From assembly GCA_026075535.2 (NCBI GenBank), contig AP026539.1, positions 1,922,001-1,986,000 of the forward strand: a stretch of 64,000 nucleotides of DNA. Direction: 5' to 3'. Shown in pieces: positions 23,278 to 35,600 of this stretch; the stretch's first letter is position 1, and each line of letters starts with the position of its first letter. The stretch is from Tricholoma matsutake (taxonomy: Eukaryota; Basidiomycota; Agaricomycetes; Agaricales; Tricholomataceae). Made by a program: the position numbers and the translations under genes. The notes under the pieces were generated by a model. It searched no databases. It saw nothing but the letters and a program-made list of their open reading frames with translations, and was not told the DNA's origin.

Positions 23278-25899
23278 TTCTTACACACTTTTTGAGCAGA
23301 ATCCAACTGGACTCCAACCGGAATCCAACTGGAATCCAACTGGACTCCAACCGGAATTCAACCAGACTCCAACCTGACTCCAACTGGTTTCACTCCACTC
23401 CTTCGATTGTCACCCCTTCAAGTGCGCGAATTGCAAAGAATTTGGGGCAGAGCAGGGTAGTGTCATGATTAACATCTGTGCCATTTGCATGATCAGCTCA
23501 TCACACTTACCCATACTCTTTCCAGGACAGTGGTGCATGACAAAGTCAAACCATGAAAGATAGAGCAACCAGTGAGCTTGTCTGCGATTTAGCTTTTTCG
23601 CAGTCATGAAGTACTCCAGATTTTTGTGGTCAGTCCAGATCTCTATCTTGTGCTGCACACCTTCAAGGAAATGCCTCCATTCCTCTAATGATATCATCAC
23701 TGCTAGCATCTCCTTGTCGTGGATCTCATAATTTCATTTGACTGCATTGAACAATTTTGAGTAGAACACGATAGGGTGCCATTTGAGATCGTTGGCCGAT
23801 TGCTGCGACAGCACTGAGCCGGTCACATAGTCTGAGCTGTCTGCCTCGATGCAAAATGCTTTGGTGTCATCAGAGAAATGGAGAATAGGGGAGGATGTGA
23901 CCCGATTCTTGATTTCATCAAAGGTGCCTTGTTCCAAAGGTCCCCATTCCCATTTGAGCTCCTTCTTTGTGAGCTCAAAGAGGGGTTTCGCATGATGCAA
24001 AAAGTCTTCAATGAAGCACCAATAGAAATTCGCGAACCCCAGGAATGACTGTACCTCCTTGCACATTTTGGGGGTGGGCCATTCAGTGACTCCCGCTACC
24101 TTGACAGGATCCATATGAATTTCGCCCTTGGATATGATGAGTCTGAGGTACTTGATCGTTGTTTGCTCGAACTTGCACTTGTCATGTCGCAGAAACAACT
24201 TGTGTGCATGAAGGCACTCCAGGACAAGGCATGTAATGCGCTGATGTTCATCAATCAATTTCGTAAAGATGAGGATGTCATCCAGGTAGACACAGACCAC
24301 TCCTTCCATAATGAGATCCTGAAAAATGTCGTTCATCATCATTTGGAATGTGGAAGGGGAGTTTGTGAGTCCGAAAAACATCACCAAGGGTTTGAAAATC
24401 CCACAATTTGTGCAAAAAGCAGCTTTCCATTCGTCGCCCCTTTTCATGCACACATTGTTGTACCCCCATCGCACCTTGTAGCTGATTTACCAGTTCCGTA
24501 ATCAGTGGTAGCAGATATCGGTTTTTGATTGTGAGGGCATTGAGAGCACGATAATCTTGTACAAGCCAGAGGGATCCATCCTTCTTCTTGATAAAGAAGA
24601 TGGGGGATGCCATCGGCAACTTTGAGGGGCGAATGCGGCCAGTGGCTAGGTTCTCATGGATGAATTTGTCCATCTCGGCCTGCTTGTTGGGCATGAGGGG
24701 GTAGACCTTGCAGCTAGCAGCTTTCGCACCAGGGATGAGTTCGATCGCATGATCCCATACCTTTCAGTCAGGCAAGCGGTTGAATGAAGACTTTGCAAAT
24801 AGGTCCTCGAACTTGTAGAAGTGCGCAGGGATGGATTTGTGAAAGGACTTTGGTTGTGCATTCTTATGGAAGGCCTCTGCTAGCCATTGTGAAATATTGG
24901 ATGTGGCGCGAACAAATTCCACCTCACAGGGAATGGTAGCAACAAAGATGCAATCTCCCTCTTTGACTGAGTTTTTGCTCAAAAGGGGTGGTTTGTCATG
25001 GTTTTCATCATCATTATCATTGTTCACCAGTTGCGGAAGGTCCAGGATGTCCTCCATCTTGACATCAGGGGTCGGCATGGGACCCACATGACAGGTACAA
25101 ATGCTAGCGATTTCCTGAAAAGTGCTTTTGCACTCTTCATTCATCTCATTCTGACAGGTGCAGCAGTGATTCAGGCATCGACTCATTTTGACCTCATTAG
25201 TCTGCCAGTCCACCTCAGGATTATGCTCACAGAGCCAGATGAGGCCAAGAATAACATCTCGCTTGCCGATGCCAGTCACCGTGAATGTCGCACATCCAGA
25301 GTGGTCATGAAATCATAGTAGGACCTCTACAACTTCCGAGATATCACCTGCTTCGTTCACTGAGCCATCGACATTGAACACAGGGATGGGTCGGCTGAGC
25401 GCTTTTGTTGCGAGGTGATTTTGCGCAACAAAATCAGAACTGACAAAAAGGCTGGTGGCGCCACAATCAAGTGGTGCCTTGGTTGTGTGCACAGTGCCAG
25501 CATCGGTGGTTTGCAGCGATACTTCGAGCTCAAATGAGTGGGGGCTTGGGGTCACCGCCATGACATAGTGGTTGGGGAGTCATTTCTCCCATTTAGGGCG
25601 CTTACGAAAATGCAAACAAGGATAGGGAGGGGTTAGTACAGCTTGTGCATTGTTCACAGAGAGATCGGTCGATGAATTAGAATTTGATTTGTACACTTCA
25701 TCTACTGACAACACTGCAAAATGATTTTTCACAGACAATGGTGGCGTACTGCTCACTCGTTGTTGCTGCGAAAATCCTCCTTTACTTCTACAATGGGCTC
25801 CTCGTTCCTCTTGTTTGGCTGCAAATTCCTCCTGCACAAAATTGTGTCGCTCTTTGCCATCCATGTACTGAATGTCAAACTGTCTTGGGCATTCAGGTC

Positions 25900-26869
25900 A
25901 TGTATGACTGGATTCTCCACAACAAAAGCAGACAAGTGCAGATCCGTCCTTTGGTTTAGTGGGTGTGGAGACACTTTGCGCCAAAGGTGTGTATCACGAT
26001 GGGGCGGTTGTGTGCAAAATCATGGGGAGGGGTCGCGCCATGGTGGGAACAAGCTTGCAGAACATGTTCCCTGGCTGCGAGCTGGTTTCAGATCATGAGG
26101 CCATTCGCAAAGACATGTGAAAAGCCTCATTTGCAATGTGATTTTTGTCACAGATGATAGTGGCATTGTACCACTGCTTGGGAGTGTCATCCAAAGGTTG
26201 TCCGGTGGTGAGACAGGCGACATGGTCTTGGATCTTCACGTTTAGACCTTGTCAGAATTTGAGGATGATATGTGAGCCCTCAAAGTACTGCACTCACTCT
26301 ACCAGTTCGTGAAAGTCATCGACGTACTCGTCAATGGTTTGTGTACCTTGGAAGTACTTCACAGTCTCGAGCTCGGTCTGCAAAGATTGGATCTCGTTCT
26401 TCAGACAGAACTCATTTGCGAATTCATCCACAAAATTTGAGTAGGAGGTGTAGGGGAGTCTTCTGCTTAGTTGGTAGTTGCACATGAGACGATCCACAAA
26501 CCATGCAGCTTGTCCACCCTTCATGAATGAGAGGGCCCACATAATCTGTGCATGCTCATCCACAAATTGATGAGGAGCAAGGGCAAAATAGAGTGCACAT
26601 GAATTCAGGAATGCTTGTCCCTGTGAATGATCACCCAAAAAGTCTGCGGGGTTTGCAGGCTTGGGGTGGTAATCTCACAACGATGTTTCGCAATGGATTT
26701 CATGAACTACTGGGCCAGGAGACCCTAGGTCTGTGGGGTTGGAGATGCTCAGAAGCACCTGTGGCTCTTTGTGGTCCACCTCTCGTTGCGTGAATACTGC
26801 CATAGTCTGTACAAGGCCTGCAATGCTCGCTTCAATGCACTGGAGGTGGTCCTCATTGTCTGTCTCCAT
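25900..26869 (-). pseudogene. Ty3 chromovirus gag, broken
   Basis: A gag capsid core is visible at 26294-26638: FLNSCALYFALAPHQFVDE, IMWALSFMKGGQAAWFVDR, YSNFVDEFANEF, then LETVKYFQGTQTIDEYVDDF. Upstream (26675-26869) is the N-terminal region with MAVFTQREV. Downstream, after frame changes, LNVKIQDHVACL and a basic region follow; no complete CCHC knuckle was seen. The frame shifts at least twice, so no functional gag is expected. Confidence 0.75.
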
Positions 26870-27036
26870 GGGAAGGTTGGTAGTTGTGTAAAGGGGCAGA
26901 AGAGTCGAGTGGAGGGATGATAGTGAAGCTTTCCAAAGTCACGAAGCAGGCGCGAAAATGTGTGAAACTTTTGTAAACTAAGTTGCTGGCTGTGGTAACC
27001 TACTACCTTCAGTCCACTAAAGAGAGAGTTTTCTTC

Positions 27037-27610
27037 TGTAAGGGCAACCTTATGATCAGAGTCCTAAGAACTCAATACTTGCAAGGGAAAACCAAAGATT
27101 AGATTCAATAACTATTGAACAAGGAAAAGACCCATACCTTGCAAGGGAAAACCAAAGAGAAAACTCTAAGGAGTCCAGTGCAAGGCCGAAGTATATATAT
27201 GGAAGGCATGCGACATTCTAAAATACTTGGAGCCCCTTCCATCCTAGCACTAATTCAGATCCAGGGTCATGTTCCATTTTGGGGAGACAGCCATCAATCA
27301 GTGATAGTGTCCACATCAGGCCATACTTGGTAAGTGGTGTCCGCATCAGGCCATGATTGGTAATGGGCGTGCGAAGACATCCTTGATCATTTCCACAGGT
27401 GCAACGATTGCGCAGGGTATTGACTGTGAGAATGGTGAGAGTACAATAGGGGCTGATGGATTGACATATCAGAATGTTTGTAGATGGTTGGTGCAAAAGG
27501 CGCCTCATTGCGTGAAAAGGTGCCTTGTTGCGTGAATGTTTGCAGGTGTGCAGAAACGTTTGCAAACATGTGCCAACCATTGTAGGGGCTTGTAAGGTGT
27601 TCCCCTTACA
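27037..27610 (-). repeat. 5' LTR of the Ty3 chromovirus
   Basis: TGTAAGGG...CCCTTACA, collinear with 19752-20327 apart from small indels in the GGCGCC-repeat part and one extra 30-bp near-repeat (ccgcatcaggccat occurs twice, 27310-27355). Confidence 0.92.
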
Positions 27611-28000
27611 TGCATACTGTGAACGGTAAGTGTAATCACCACCAATGCGAGCTCACATACTTGGGAATTTTTTCCAAGGGTGGCAACTGAAACTCCGTCA
27701 ACACCCCTTGCACAGTGAAAACAGCCTCCTGAAATTCTCCCTCTGTCCCATTTTTTTTGAACAAGCATCACGTCAGTAAATCAGGGTGAGGCTTGACTGT
27801 AAATGTCTCCTCCCAATGAGGTTGTCTCTGCAAATCATATGAACTCTTACTAGATATGACAGAGATGCATGTTTGAAGCTCACCTTAAGCAATCCTCCCA
27901 ACTGATATTGGGCTTCTGTAATTCCAGGATCAGCAATGAGGTTGTTCAAATGGACTCCTAATGACAATTGAGCACTCATGTCCATCTGTCAAAAATTGGG
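27611..28000 (-). pseudogene. 5' part of the transposon-associated gene split by the Ty3 element
   Basis: The minus strand gives LSLGVHLNNLIADPGITEAQYQLGGLLK (27880-27980), an intron-like gap, a basic segment, then GEFQEAVFTVQGVLTEFQLPPLEKIPKYVSSHWW up to the insertion point. One in-frame TGA follows WW near 27640. Together with 19170-19751 this makes one gene of unknown function. Confidence 0.5.
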
Positions 28001-29220
28001 CCTTACGGGCATTGTCAAAATCAAACCTGGAATCTATTGTGTATGTCGCCGACTCCAAACTTGGAAAACACAGAGTAGTTTCACCCTAAGTGCAAATGAA
28101 ACAGTGCTTTTTACACACACCTTGAAGACTGCAATTAGGAGGTAAACCTCTAGATATTAGCAAGCAAGATCAAGCTTACACACCCTAAACAATAGGAGGT
28201 GCAGACTGACAATTGACACATTGTTCCAGCTCAGACATGTTGTTTAGGATAATTGCCATCTGCCCCTCCCTGCCTGTAGAGTAGTGTACACAAAAGCACA
28301 CACTCATACAATTCAAAATAACATGGGAGGGGCAAGGAGAGCTGCTAAACATACTGAAATTATTGGAGGGGGTTGTTCAGAGAGAAAGGCTCTTTATAGC
28401 AATTATGGGATATCAGACTAGACTACAGATGCACCAAGCTGAACACACCAATTGGTGGAGGTCTGCAACTAGGGGCTAGTAGAGTTTACTTGTAATGACA
28501 TGCGTACAACATAGCTACCTATGTGCTCAGAAATCGGTCACTACTCGACTATCCAAAAAATAATTGTGCACCAATGATCGATTGTTATGACAATAATTCT
28601 ACATGAGAAGCGCAAATCAAATACCACTACACAGGGATTAGTGAAGCACTGGTACACAACTGTAATACACACACCCCTTTGGCTGACATGCTGTCAATGC
28701 TCTGCTCTGTAAACAACTCTGCTACACATTGGATGTACGAGCCATAAGCCATGATCTTAACACCTGCAGAAACGAGGAGTGAATCTCATCACAGGATTGA
28801 ATCTCCTTCAAAGTAACGAGCTGGTTGGCAAACATTGTGTGTCCAAAGCTGACATTGAAAGGAGGCACACGCAATACCAGAAGCATCAACTATGCACACC
28901 TTCAATGGATAACCAACTTGAACACAGGTACAACACAGTTCACATACATCTACATAGGGATGCCAAAGTTCAGTTTGGTCCAGTTCTTTGAGGTATCTGT
29001 CCGAACATTGAAGGCAGAACTGCAAACCAAATGTGCAGATCCACAAGTTTCAGGTCCAAACATGGTTTGAACTTTGCAGAACTGCCAATTTTCTTTTCAC
29101 TGTAGAAAGTGATGAAAAAAGTTTGGGAGCAGCAGTGAGGATTTTCAGGGTGGGGGAATGTGTAGGAGGCTCTCGCTGATGAAGAATTGAACTTACAACA
29201 TCATTTTCAATAATGCAACC
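28001..29220. other. Interval without a recognisable gene
   Basis: Short frames on both strands (for example 28789-29046 minus, 28825-29070 plus) overlap each other and show no recognisable motif. The 5' exons of the split gene may lie at its left end, but no supportable exon was found. Confidence 0.35.
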
Positions 29221-30937
29221 CCATCAGGAAAATCCAATGCTGACTTATTATGCTTAATGCTTCTCAAAGTCAAAATTAAGCAGAATTAAGCAGAATTAAG
29301 CAAATGGCTGTTAAGGAGATCTTGCTTAGAATAAGTAGGGTCATTTCCTGAATTAAGCAAAATTTGCTTTATATTGCTGCTTAAACTGCTTTTCTGCAAG
29401 TATCAGCTCTCAGGGGGCTGCCTAGCCATGTCAATAAGGAAATTAAGAAGACATTTAAGGAGACATTTGAATCATAAAAAATATATATTTGGCTATTGAA
29501 ATAGAGTATACTACATACATACATCATCACCACTAACTAACCCTTATGCAAGATGCAAGGGGGGTGGGCATACAACATAGATAAAAAAATGATTCAGATC
29601 CTGTTGTCAGCATGTCGTGGTGGCCCCTGCTGTCTCCATCCTGCTCTCCTCACATCATCCCTGTCCCTGGCCTTGTTTTGTCATCCTTGTCATTGTCCTG
29701 TCCCCGTCATGGTTGTACCATTCCCATTCCCCATGAGCAGTGGCTTGTGGAGGTGGTGCAGGGCATTGGTGGTGGTTTTCTGTAGATACAGCAACAGTAA
29801 AACCTAGAAGTTAAAGAGTTGATAAGTTGAATGAAAAAAAAAGAAGCAAACATGGAAAAAAATTACCTGGGGCTCAAACAACGATAGACGTCGTTTGTGC
29901 CCCTCATCACCCTTCCCCTGCCACCTGCACCTATTTGCATCCCTGTTGTTGGGTTGTCCATTGTTGGCATCCTCATTGTGGGCACTAGCCCTCCTGGTCA
30001 TTGTCGTCGCTGGTCCTTGCTACCTCCCGGCTGCCCCCCCATGGAAGTGGTGGGGGGGCAGGTGGGGCCAGTAGTCGTTGTCATAGTCAAAATCACAGGT
30101 TTTTACCTAAAAATATTTGTTAACAAGAAAACAAAATGGGAAAAGAACAGAAAAGATACCGATAGCCCAAGAGACGTCGATGACATCACTTGGGCCCTTT
30201 TTCATTCTCCCTTGTCGTCGTCTCCCCATCTTCTCCATCTGTCCAGGCTGCTCCCTGTTTCCACCTCGTGAGCACTTGCTTTCAGCATTGGTTGGGGGTG
30301 CTGTGGTGGTCGTGGTGGCATGGTTTTGCTGTTCCTGTCTTCTCATCATTGTGGGTGCTTCTTTTTTTCATTGTCATTATAATACTGTTAGAACCTATAA
30401 ATTATTATATGTTAGTTGAAGCCCAAAAAAAAAAGCAGGAAAAAGAAAACATCATCTGTGCCTGTTTTGTGTGCGATGCGGCCCATTTCTGTCATTTGCT
30501 GGCGAGGTGGCAGCTATGGGTGCATTGGGTGTGGATGTTTACAAACCGGTGGTGGTAGTGGAGGGAGGAGAGAGGGAGGACAGCAGCGATGGCATCGGCG
30601 GCATCAACAGGTGGTGATGACCTGGCAGACACGGTTGATGATGACATGTCGTGATTGCATGATGAACATGTGAATTTCCATTTTTGGGAAATGCTGAGGG
30701 ACTTGGAAGAAATTTCGAACATAAGTCAAGCAGTCCTTAGGGCCTTAAGGACTTACAAGCTTCTTACAGCCTTTATTTGCTGAAATGTCACTTATCTGCT
30801 TAATAGATTATATCTGCTTGACTGGTCATCAATTTTAAGGAAAAAATTGTACTTATTTTCCTTAATAAGGCTTAATTTCCTTAATTGGACTCTAAGCTAA
30901 ATAAGCTAAATAAGTCAACCTTTGATTTTGCTGATGC
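29221..30937. mobile_element. TIR element with CATCAGGAAAATC-type ends
   Basis: Left end (29222) CATCAGGAAAATCC...TGACTTATT...GCTTA; right end, reverse complemented from 30936, CATCAGCAAAATC...TGACTTATT...GCTTA. Both arms continue into AATTAAGC-type reiterations (29270-29400, 30840-30920). The interior is G/T-rich with one CCCTT..AAGGG hairpin (29543), GAGCAGTGGCTTG and GAGCACTTGCTTT cores, GGTGGT runs and poly-A-like tracts. No transposase; non-autonomous. Target duplication not clear. Confidence 0.6.
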
Positions 30938-31423
30938 CATCACAGCTCTGATGCAAGCACTCCTATTGTACAGGGGTCAAACAACCTCAAAACAGGAGAA
31001 GTAGTCCAAAAACAAAGCATCAGATTTAGCATAACACCTCTGACACCAGGATCTGGGCATGTAACAAATAGTCTTCATGCGCAAAAGCACACCCAACTGT
31101 GCCAAATTATACATGGACATAGGATAACCACAAGCAACAGTCAATGAATGGAATGACAATTGGGCAGAGGATATAAAGATAGGAGGTGAAATTGTAAGTG
31201 AACCATTTACCTTCGATCGAACCGCGCACACCGCACAGTAGATTACAATGTACATAAGGTGCTGCAGCAACAATAAAGTGTATGAGACATTCACTGAGTC
31301 CACACCAAACAGGCCTTGTTCTCAATAAATTGAGAACTCGGAATTCACCATGCATCTGCACAAACACCTGTTGAGGGTGCCAATATCATGAGGGGCTCTC
31401 TTACGCCTACTTCAGCAAGACAT
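30938..31423. other. Interval without a recognisable gene
   Basis: Overlapping minus-strand frames at 30977-31367 are hydrophobic and cysteine-containing but I recognise nothing in them. TTCTCAATAAATTGAGAA with a CTCGGAATTC extension at 31319-31347 resembles the 15829 hairpin. Confidence 0.35.
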
Positions 31424-32550
31424 TGATGATGCTCAACCCGGGAAAACCACCAAAACTGCCAATGAGGCAATCAATGATATTTGTGACAAGTCAGAGGAAG
31501 GTTGCGAGATGTTCCAAATGTTCATGGTCAAACCAAGGTATTTGACATGGTCCAATGGGGTATCGATCGATGAGATCGATGGCGAACGAGTTCTATCGTC
31601 GATGGTCAATATGTGAATTCCGAGGATCTTTCGATAGGTCAATAGTGTATGAAGGGTATGGCAAATGTCTATGAAGTGTTGGAAGGGTTGCTAGTGCTAA
31701 TGACGAGAGGATCGAGGGAGGATCGAGGACACAATGATCGCAGAGGTTTCTCGTCAATCGAGAAAACTCGTAGAGACTTTCAATCACTTTAGATAGTTGA
31801 TCGGCCGCTTAGAACTGTATACGAGAGGATAGGTGAAGACAATTTCCTTTTGTTTCCAAGTAGATACTACAGAGTTTTATATGTTTTAAAGAAACTTCCT
31901 AAAATGGAATGAGAAACATGTGTAGAACATGAGGCAAAAGATATAAGTTAAGGCCCAAGGCCATAAAGGAGACCGGAATCCAAACAAGAAAGATATATAT
32001 ATCATATGATGAAAGAGTAATAAAGGGAAAGAACCAAAAGAGACTGTCCTTTGTGTATAAACTGCACTAAGTCTTGCAATAATGTGTCCAGCAGGTTCTG
32101 TGCACGATAGGGACTTGGAACGAGGCTGACCTATGATCAGCAGGTTTGAGCATGAGTTGGAATACATCCTAGTCCATGGTCTTCCACCATTTAGATAACA
32201 AAGGTGGCACCCGATGTTGCTCGTAGTCTCTCAATATTGATTGATGATGCTCGACGATGGTCAATGATGGTCAACAATGCTTGATCGCGGTTGCGGCTGT
32301 TCGAAGTTGATCAGGGATGTTCGATGGTCGTGTAGAGGGATCTTAGGGGCTTTCGGGGTAGTCCTAAGGTTGTGCAATGTGGGCTCTTGATACGATCGAT
32401 GTCACTGGTGATGTTTTGACGTGGTCAATATGATATTGCGATCAATAGACTGGGTCACACTGCGTCTGGGATGTTGTAGGAGTTAGCCGATGTGATTAGA
32501 ATGATGCTAAAGTGGTGAATCGGTCCTTGAGCCAAGGAGATGACCTATCA
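31424..32550 (-). repeat. Solo Ty3 LTR
   Basis: Ends TGATGAT (31424) and CTATCA (32550), that is, TG..CA borders on either strand. Homologous along its length to 55879-57093. No polypurine tract or coding sequence adjoins it and no 5-bp target duplication is visible (gacat versus acgta), so it is a solo LTR or a recombinant. Orientation is set by the other copy, which is a 3' LTR on the minus strand. Confidence 0.75.
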
Positions 32551-32659
32551 ACGTATCAATGACTTCTTTGCTTTCTGGGCCTGCCTGTGGGACTTCTGTG
32601 TTGAGTTGTGAATTGGTGGAGGTTTCACGGAAACTGAGACTACTTGGTGGTGTGTCATG

Positions 32660-35600
32660 GTTCTTTTATATTCAAGTCAGTATGAACTTCAGAATATAAT
32701 GGGAACAAGAACTCACATTGTTGTTTTCCTTGTGTTCTGTGATGTTCAAAATTGGTTCATTGGTGACAGGTGCTCGTGCTTTCATCATGTCAACATCCTC
32801 AGACATCGGCAACAAGGCTTTGGGGGGCAGCATGGGTTTTTCAAATGTTGATACAAAATCTTCCTGTTGTTCCTCTCCTTCGTCCTCCTCCATACATGCA
32901 CTCTCCTCATCTCCTGGTGCATCACTTAGCTTATCCTCCTCCAAGTCATTGGAATCTGAAAGGGCCGATGACTTGGCATGACTACCACAAAATATCAGTA
33001 AGACATCATTTTTTTCCTATAGAATGGAAAGTAATACCTGACAGGTATGTGGGCACAATGGCTCTCTGAGACCTCCAAAGGTGGATTTTTTGATTTCTTT
33101 GTATGTTTCACCACCACGTTTTTTCGCTTTGCCCATATCTTTTTTATTTCAGCTGTCTCAAAGTTTGAAAGTTTCCAAAGATGTTTGTATTTTGAAATCA
33201 GCACTGATTTATGGGTTTCTTGGAAGTGGGCCTTCATAAAGTACTTCCAGATGGCGGGGGTGGCATTTGAACAAAGATGGCATGCGATAGGGACATTTAA
33301 ACATGGGGAAGATGGAGAAGACTCAGCTGTGACACTGTATGAATACTTTACCTTCATTAAACAACCCCAAGATAATGTTTGATTGATTTTTAGAGCGCCA
33401 TTGGCACCTTTTCCTTTTGTCAAGAAGAACTGGCAGAAAGGTGGTGGCCAGAGGCACAAACCACATAGTTCTGTTGATTGAGTTAAGCCAGGGTCATGGA
33501 GAATATGGGTGCCAATATGCTCAAGTATGTGTTGACCTTGTGAGAGGTCAAGGGTCACTGTTGGAGAGCAACGTGGACAACTTGATGTTCCATTCTCTTC
33601 AACTTCTTGGTGAGTCTCACAGATGAAACATGCCCTGCCTGATCAACAGTAGTTAGGATCTTCATTTAACTTGATATGCTGTTTGACTCACCCAACATCT
33701 CGCAGTATGGATATTCTTGACTTGGCACAATCTTCAGGACACTCTTTAGGTGAGACACAGTCAAAGCTCAGAAGATACTTGCAGTTAGTGCAACTAAAAC
33801 TGAACTCTGGAATAGATAGAATGGAATATTCATATGGGTTACTGAAATGGTTGGATTCACAACTTGAATGAGGTGGCTGGGGATGGTGAATGAGCACTCT
33901 CAGATTGTGCATGTCCTCCAATCATTGTGTTGACCAGGATCGTCATTAGGGAACTGCATGGGTTTTACCCGCGGGTTTCCCACGCTTTTATTTCCTAATT
34001 TATTCAATGAGTTTTGCATGAAAAATCATGAACAAAAGATTTTCTGGAAGCTTTTTGTTGGCTCTTTGTGATCTAACACATAAAACAATATTTGGGTGAC
34101 ATGTGTCATGTGACAAGGTTGAAAATAAATTATTTTGTCCCTTGTATCACAAACATCCATTGAATAGCTATCAGAAAATCATTTTTTCATGAGTTTTCAT
34201 GCAAAACTCATTGAATAAATTAGGAAATAAAAACGTGGGAAACCCATGGGTAAAACCTGTGCAGTTCCCTAATCATCATTGGATGTCACAGGATGTACAC
34301 CAAGCATTTTATATGAGATGGTGACAGTGTCCTCATGTAGCATTTTGACAGGGATGAACTCTGCAGGATTTCATCGATTTTTGTATTGTTTACCTCACCA
34401 ATGCATATCCAGAGACATTTTTCTGAATGAAGAAGGGTGGCGATGGGATCTGAGATAACAGGAACCTCAGTTTCATCAGCCGAGGAAAGGTACTCTCCAG
34501 TGTATGTATCCAAATTCTTCATAATGTATCACCTGACATCTTGGACCCACTTCAGTCGATCTGTAAACCCAGCATGTTTTCGGAACTTGCTGTACTGGGC
34601 AAGAGCATGCAATTTCAATATTTTGATACCATTGACAATGATTGTGCGACTGAATTCTTTTTGACTGATTTTGGTTCCAGGCTGTACTACCACCACAGTT
34701 ACAGTTTCCAAAGCTGCAAGCTCCTGCAAAGTATCCTCAATCTCAACCCAGGTTTCTAGCTCCTCAATAGAGTTGTTGCTGCTGGCATTTATGTGTGTTG
34801 GTTGAGAGGAAGGGGTGGTAGATGGGATGATATCTTCGAGATTTTCATTGATTTCATCTTCGGCAAAAGGGGTATCAAACAAGAGTACCCTGAATGGGGC
34901 AAGGAGATCGGCACCTGGTGTTGCCTCTATTTTGCTAAGGATGGGTTTGACAAAAGCACATTTGTCCTCAACAAGACGCCTGCCACAATTCCCTGATGTT
35001 TGGAGGGATACATCCTTGACCTTGACATTACCCCTCCACAATGAATGTTTGATATGGTTGGGACTGTCAGGAATTTCTTTGGATTCCTGTGATAGTGCTG
35101 GAAGCTTCAGTCACCGAGGAGCTTGATCCCAGTGGGGTATTTAGCAAGTATATTGGAAACCTCTGTCATTCCAGCAAGGTGACAAATGAGTTGTAGTATG
35201 TCCAAATTTGTATCATTTCCAACCATGGTGTGAAGGATCCCAAACAGCTCTTCCAAGTGGTCAGTTGCTAGAAGAATAATCCATAATTTCCCATTGGGGT
35301 CATCGATTTTCACCTGCACCACACAGAATGACACATTCTTGATCATGATCATAAGGTCAATGTACAGATGTGTTGGAATAAAGTCTTTCTTAGCTGACCT
35401 GTAGAGTGAGAGAGCAAGATGGGCTGCAGCACTGAGGTGTTCAATTTGCTCTGAGAGCAAGAGGTCAACACATAGGTAGGGGAACACCATGTGGTATAGA
35501 AGCTTCCCCAGTATCCAAATCACCTCCCGAGCCTTTTGAAATCCAGGATGAGGGTTTTTGGAAATGCGAGGCAATGTCCAGATGTCCTTCAGCATGTCAA

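Larger units (their letters stand above)
21608..23400 (+). mobile_element. Composite TIR repeat with two tRNA-like modules, copy 1
   Basis: Inserted into the integrase region of the Ty3 element. Order: GTACTTTACAGTCCCCCACC end at 21608; an array of GGAGTCC-containing repeats; a tRNA-like module on the minus strand (21850-21930); a set of CCCTC..GAGGG hairpins (22037-22231); four GAGCA..TGCTC hairpins (22321-22579); GTT and GGT microsatellites; three copies of a block beginning TAGATTATAACCTAGAAA (about 22630, 22765, 22885); a tRNA-like module on the plus strand (23201-23277); and a second GGACTCCAA array. The same order is found at 57863-60163. The right TIR seen in copy 2 is absent here, so the copy is truncated on the right. 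No coding sequence. Confidence 0.7.
20390..25864 (-). pseudogene. Ty3 chromovirus pol (protease, RT, RNase H, integrase, chromodomain)
   Basis: In order on the minus strand: protease with LDCGATSLFVSSDFV (about 25450), an acidic spacer, RT with SPIFFIKKKDGSL, LVMFFGLTNSP and VCVYLDDILIF (about 24290), FLGFANFYWCFI, RNase H with IEADSSDY and TDHKNLEYF, then, beyond the inserted repeat, the integrase CxxC (CKACNLC, about 21590), a VDFITKL / DWGLQF / HPQSDGQTERVNQELE catalytic region (21180-21500), and a C-terminal chromodomain YEVDEVLDSRMK..YLVRWKGYGHEENSWIPEEDL (20470-20600). Broken by a stop at 25313, a frameshift near 21040, and by a deletion near 24490: LQGA runs straight into RWGYNNV, so the RT motif-A segment with its catalytic Asp is gone. 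The integrase HH part of the zinc finger is lost at the insertion. Confidence 0.88.
19752..27610 (-). mobile_element. Ty3 chromovirus element, complete with LTRs and 5-bp target duplication
   Basis: LTRs of 576 bp (19752-20327) and 574 bp (27037-27610) both begin TGTAAGGG and end CCCTTACA. The flanks carry the same 5 bp, tgcat, at 19747-19751 and 27611-27615. Coding is on the minus strand, so the right LTR is the 5' LTR. Between them lie gag, protease, reverse transcriptase, RNase H, integrase and a C-terminal chromodomain, all decayed, and a secondary insertion at 21608-about 23400. LTRs differ by several substitutions and small indels, mainly C/T, so it is not recent. Confidence 0.92.

Noticed and set aside
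31424..32550. Complete Ty3 element rather than solo LTR
   Set aside because: No gag, pol, primer site or polypurine tract adjoins either end.
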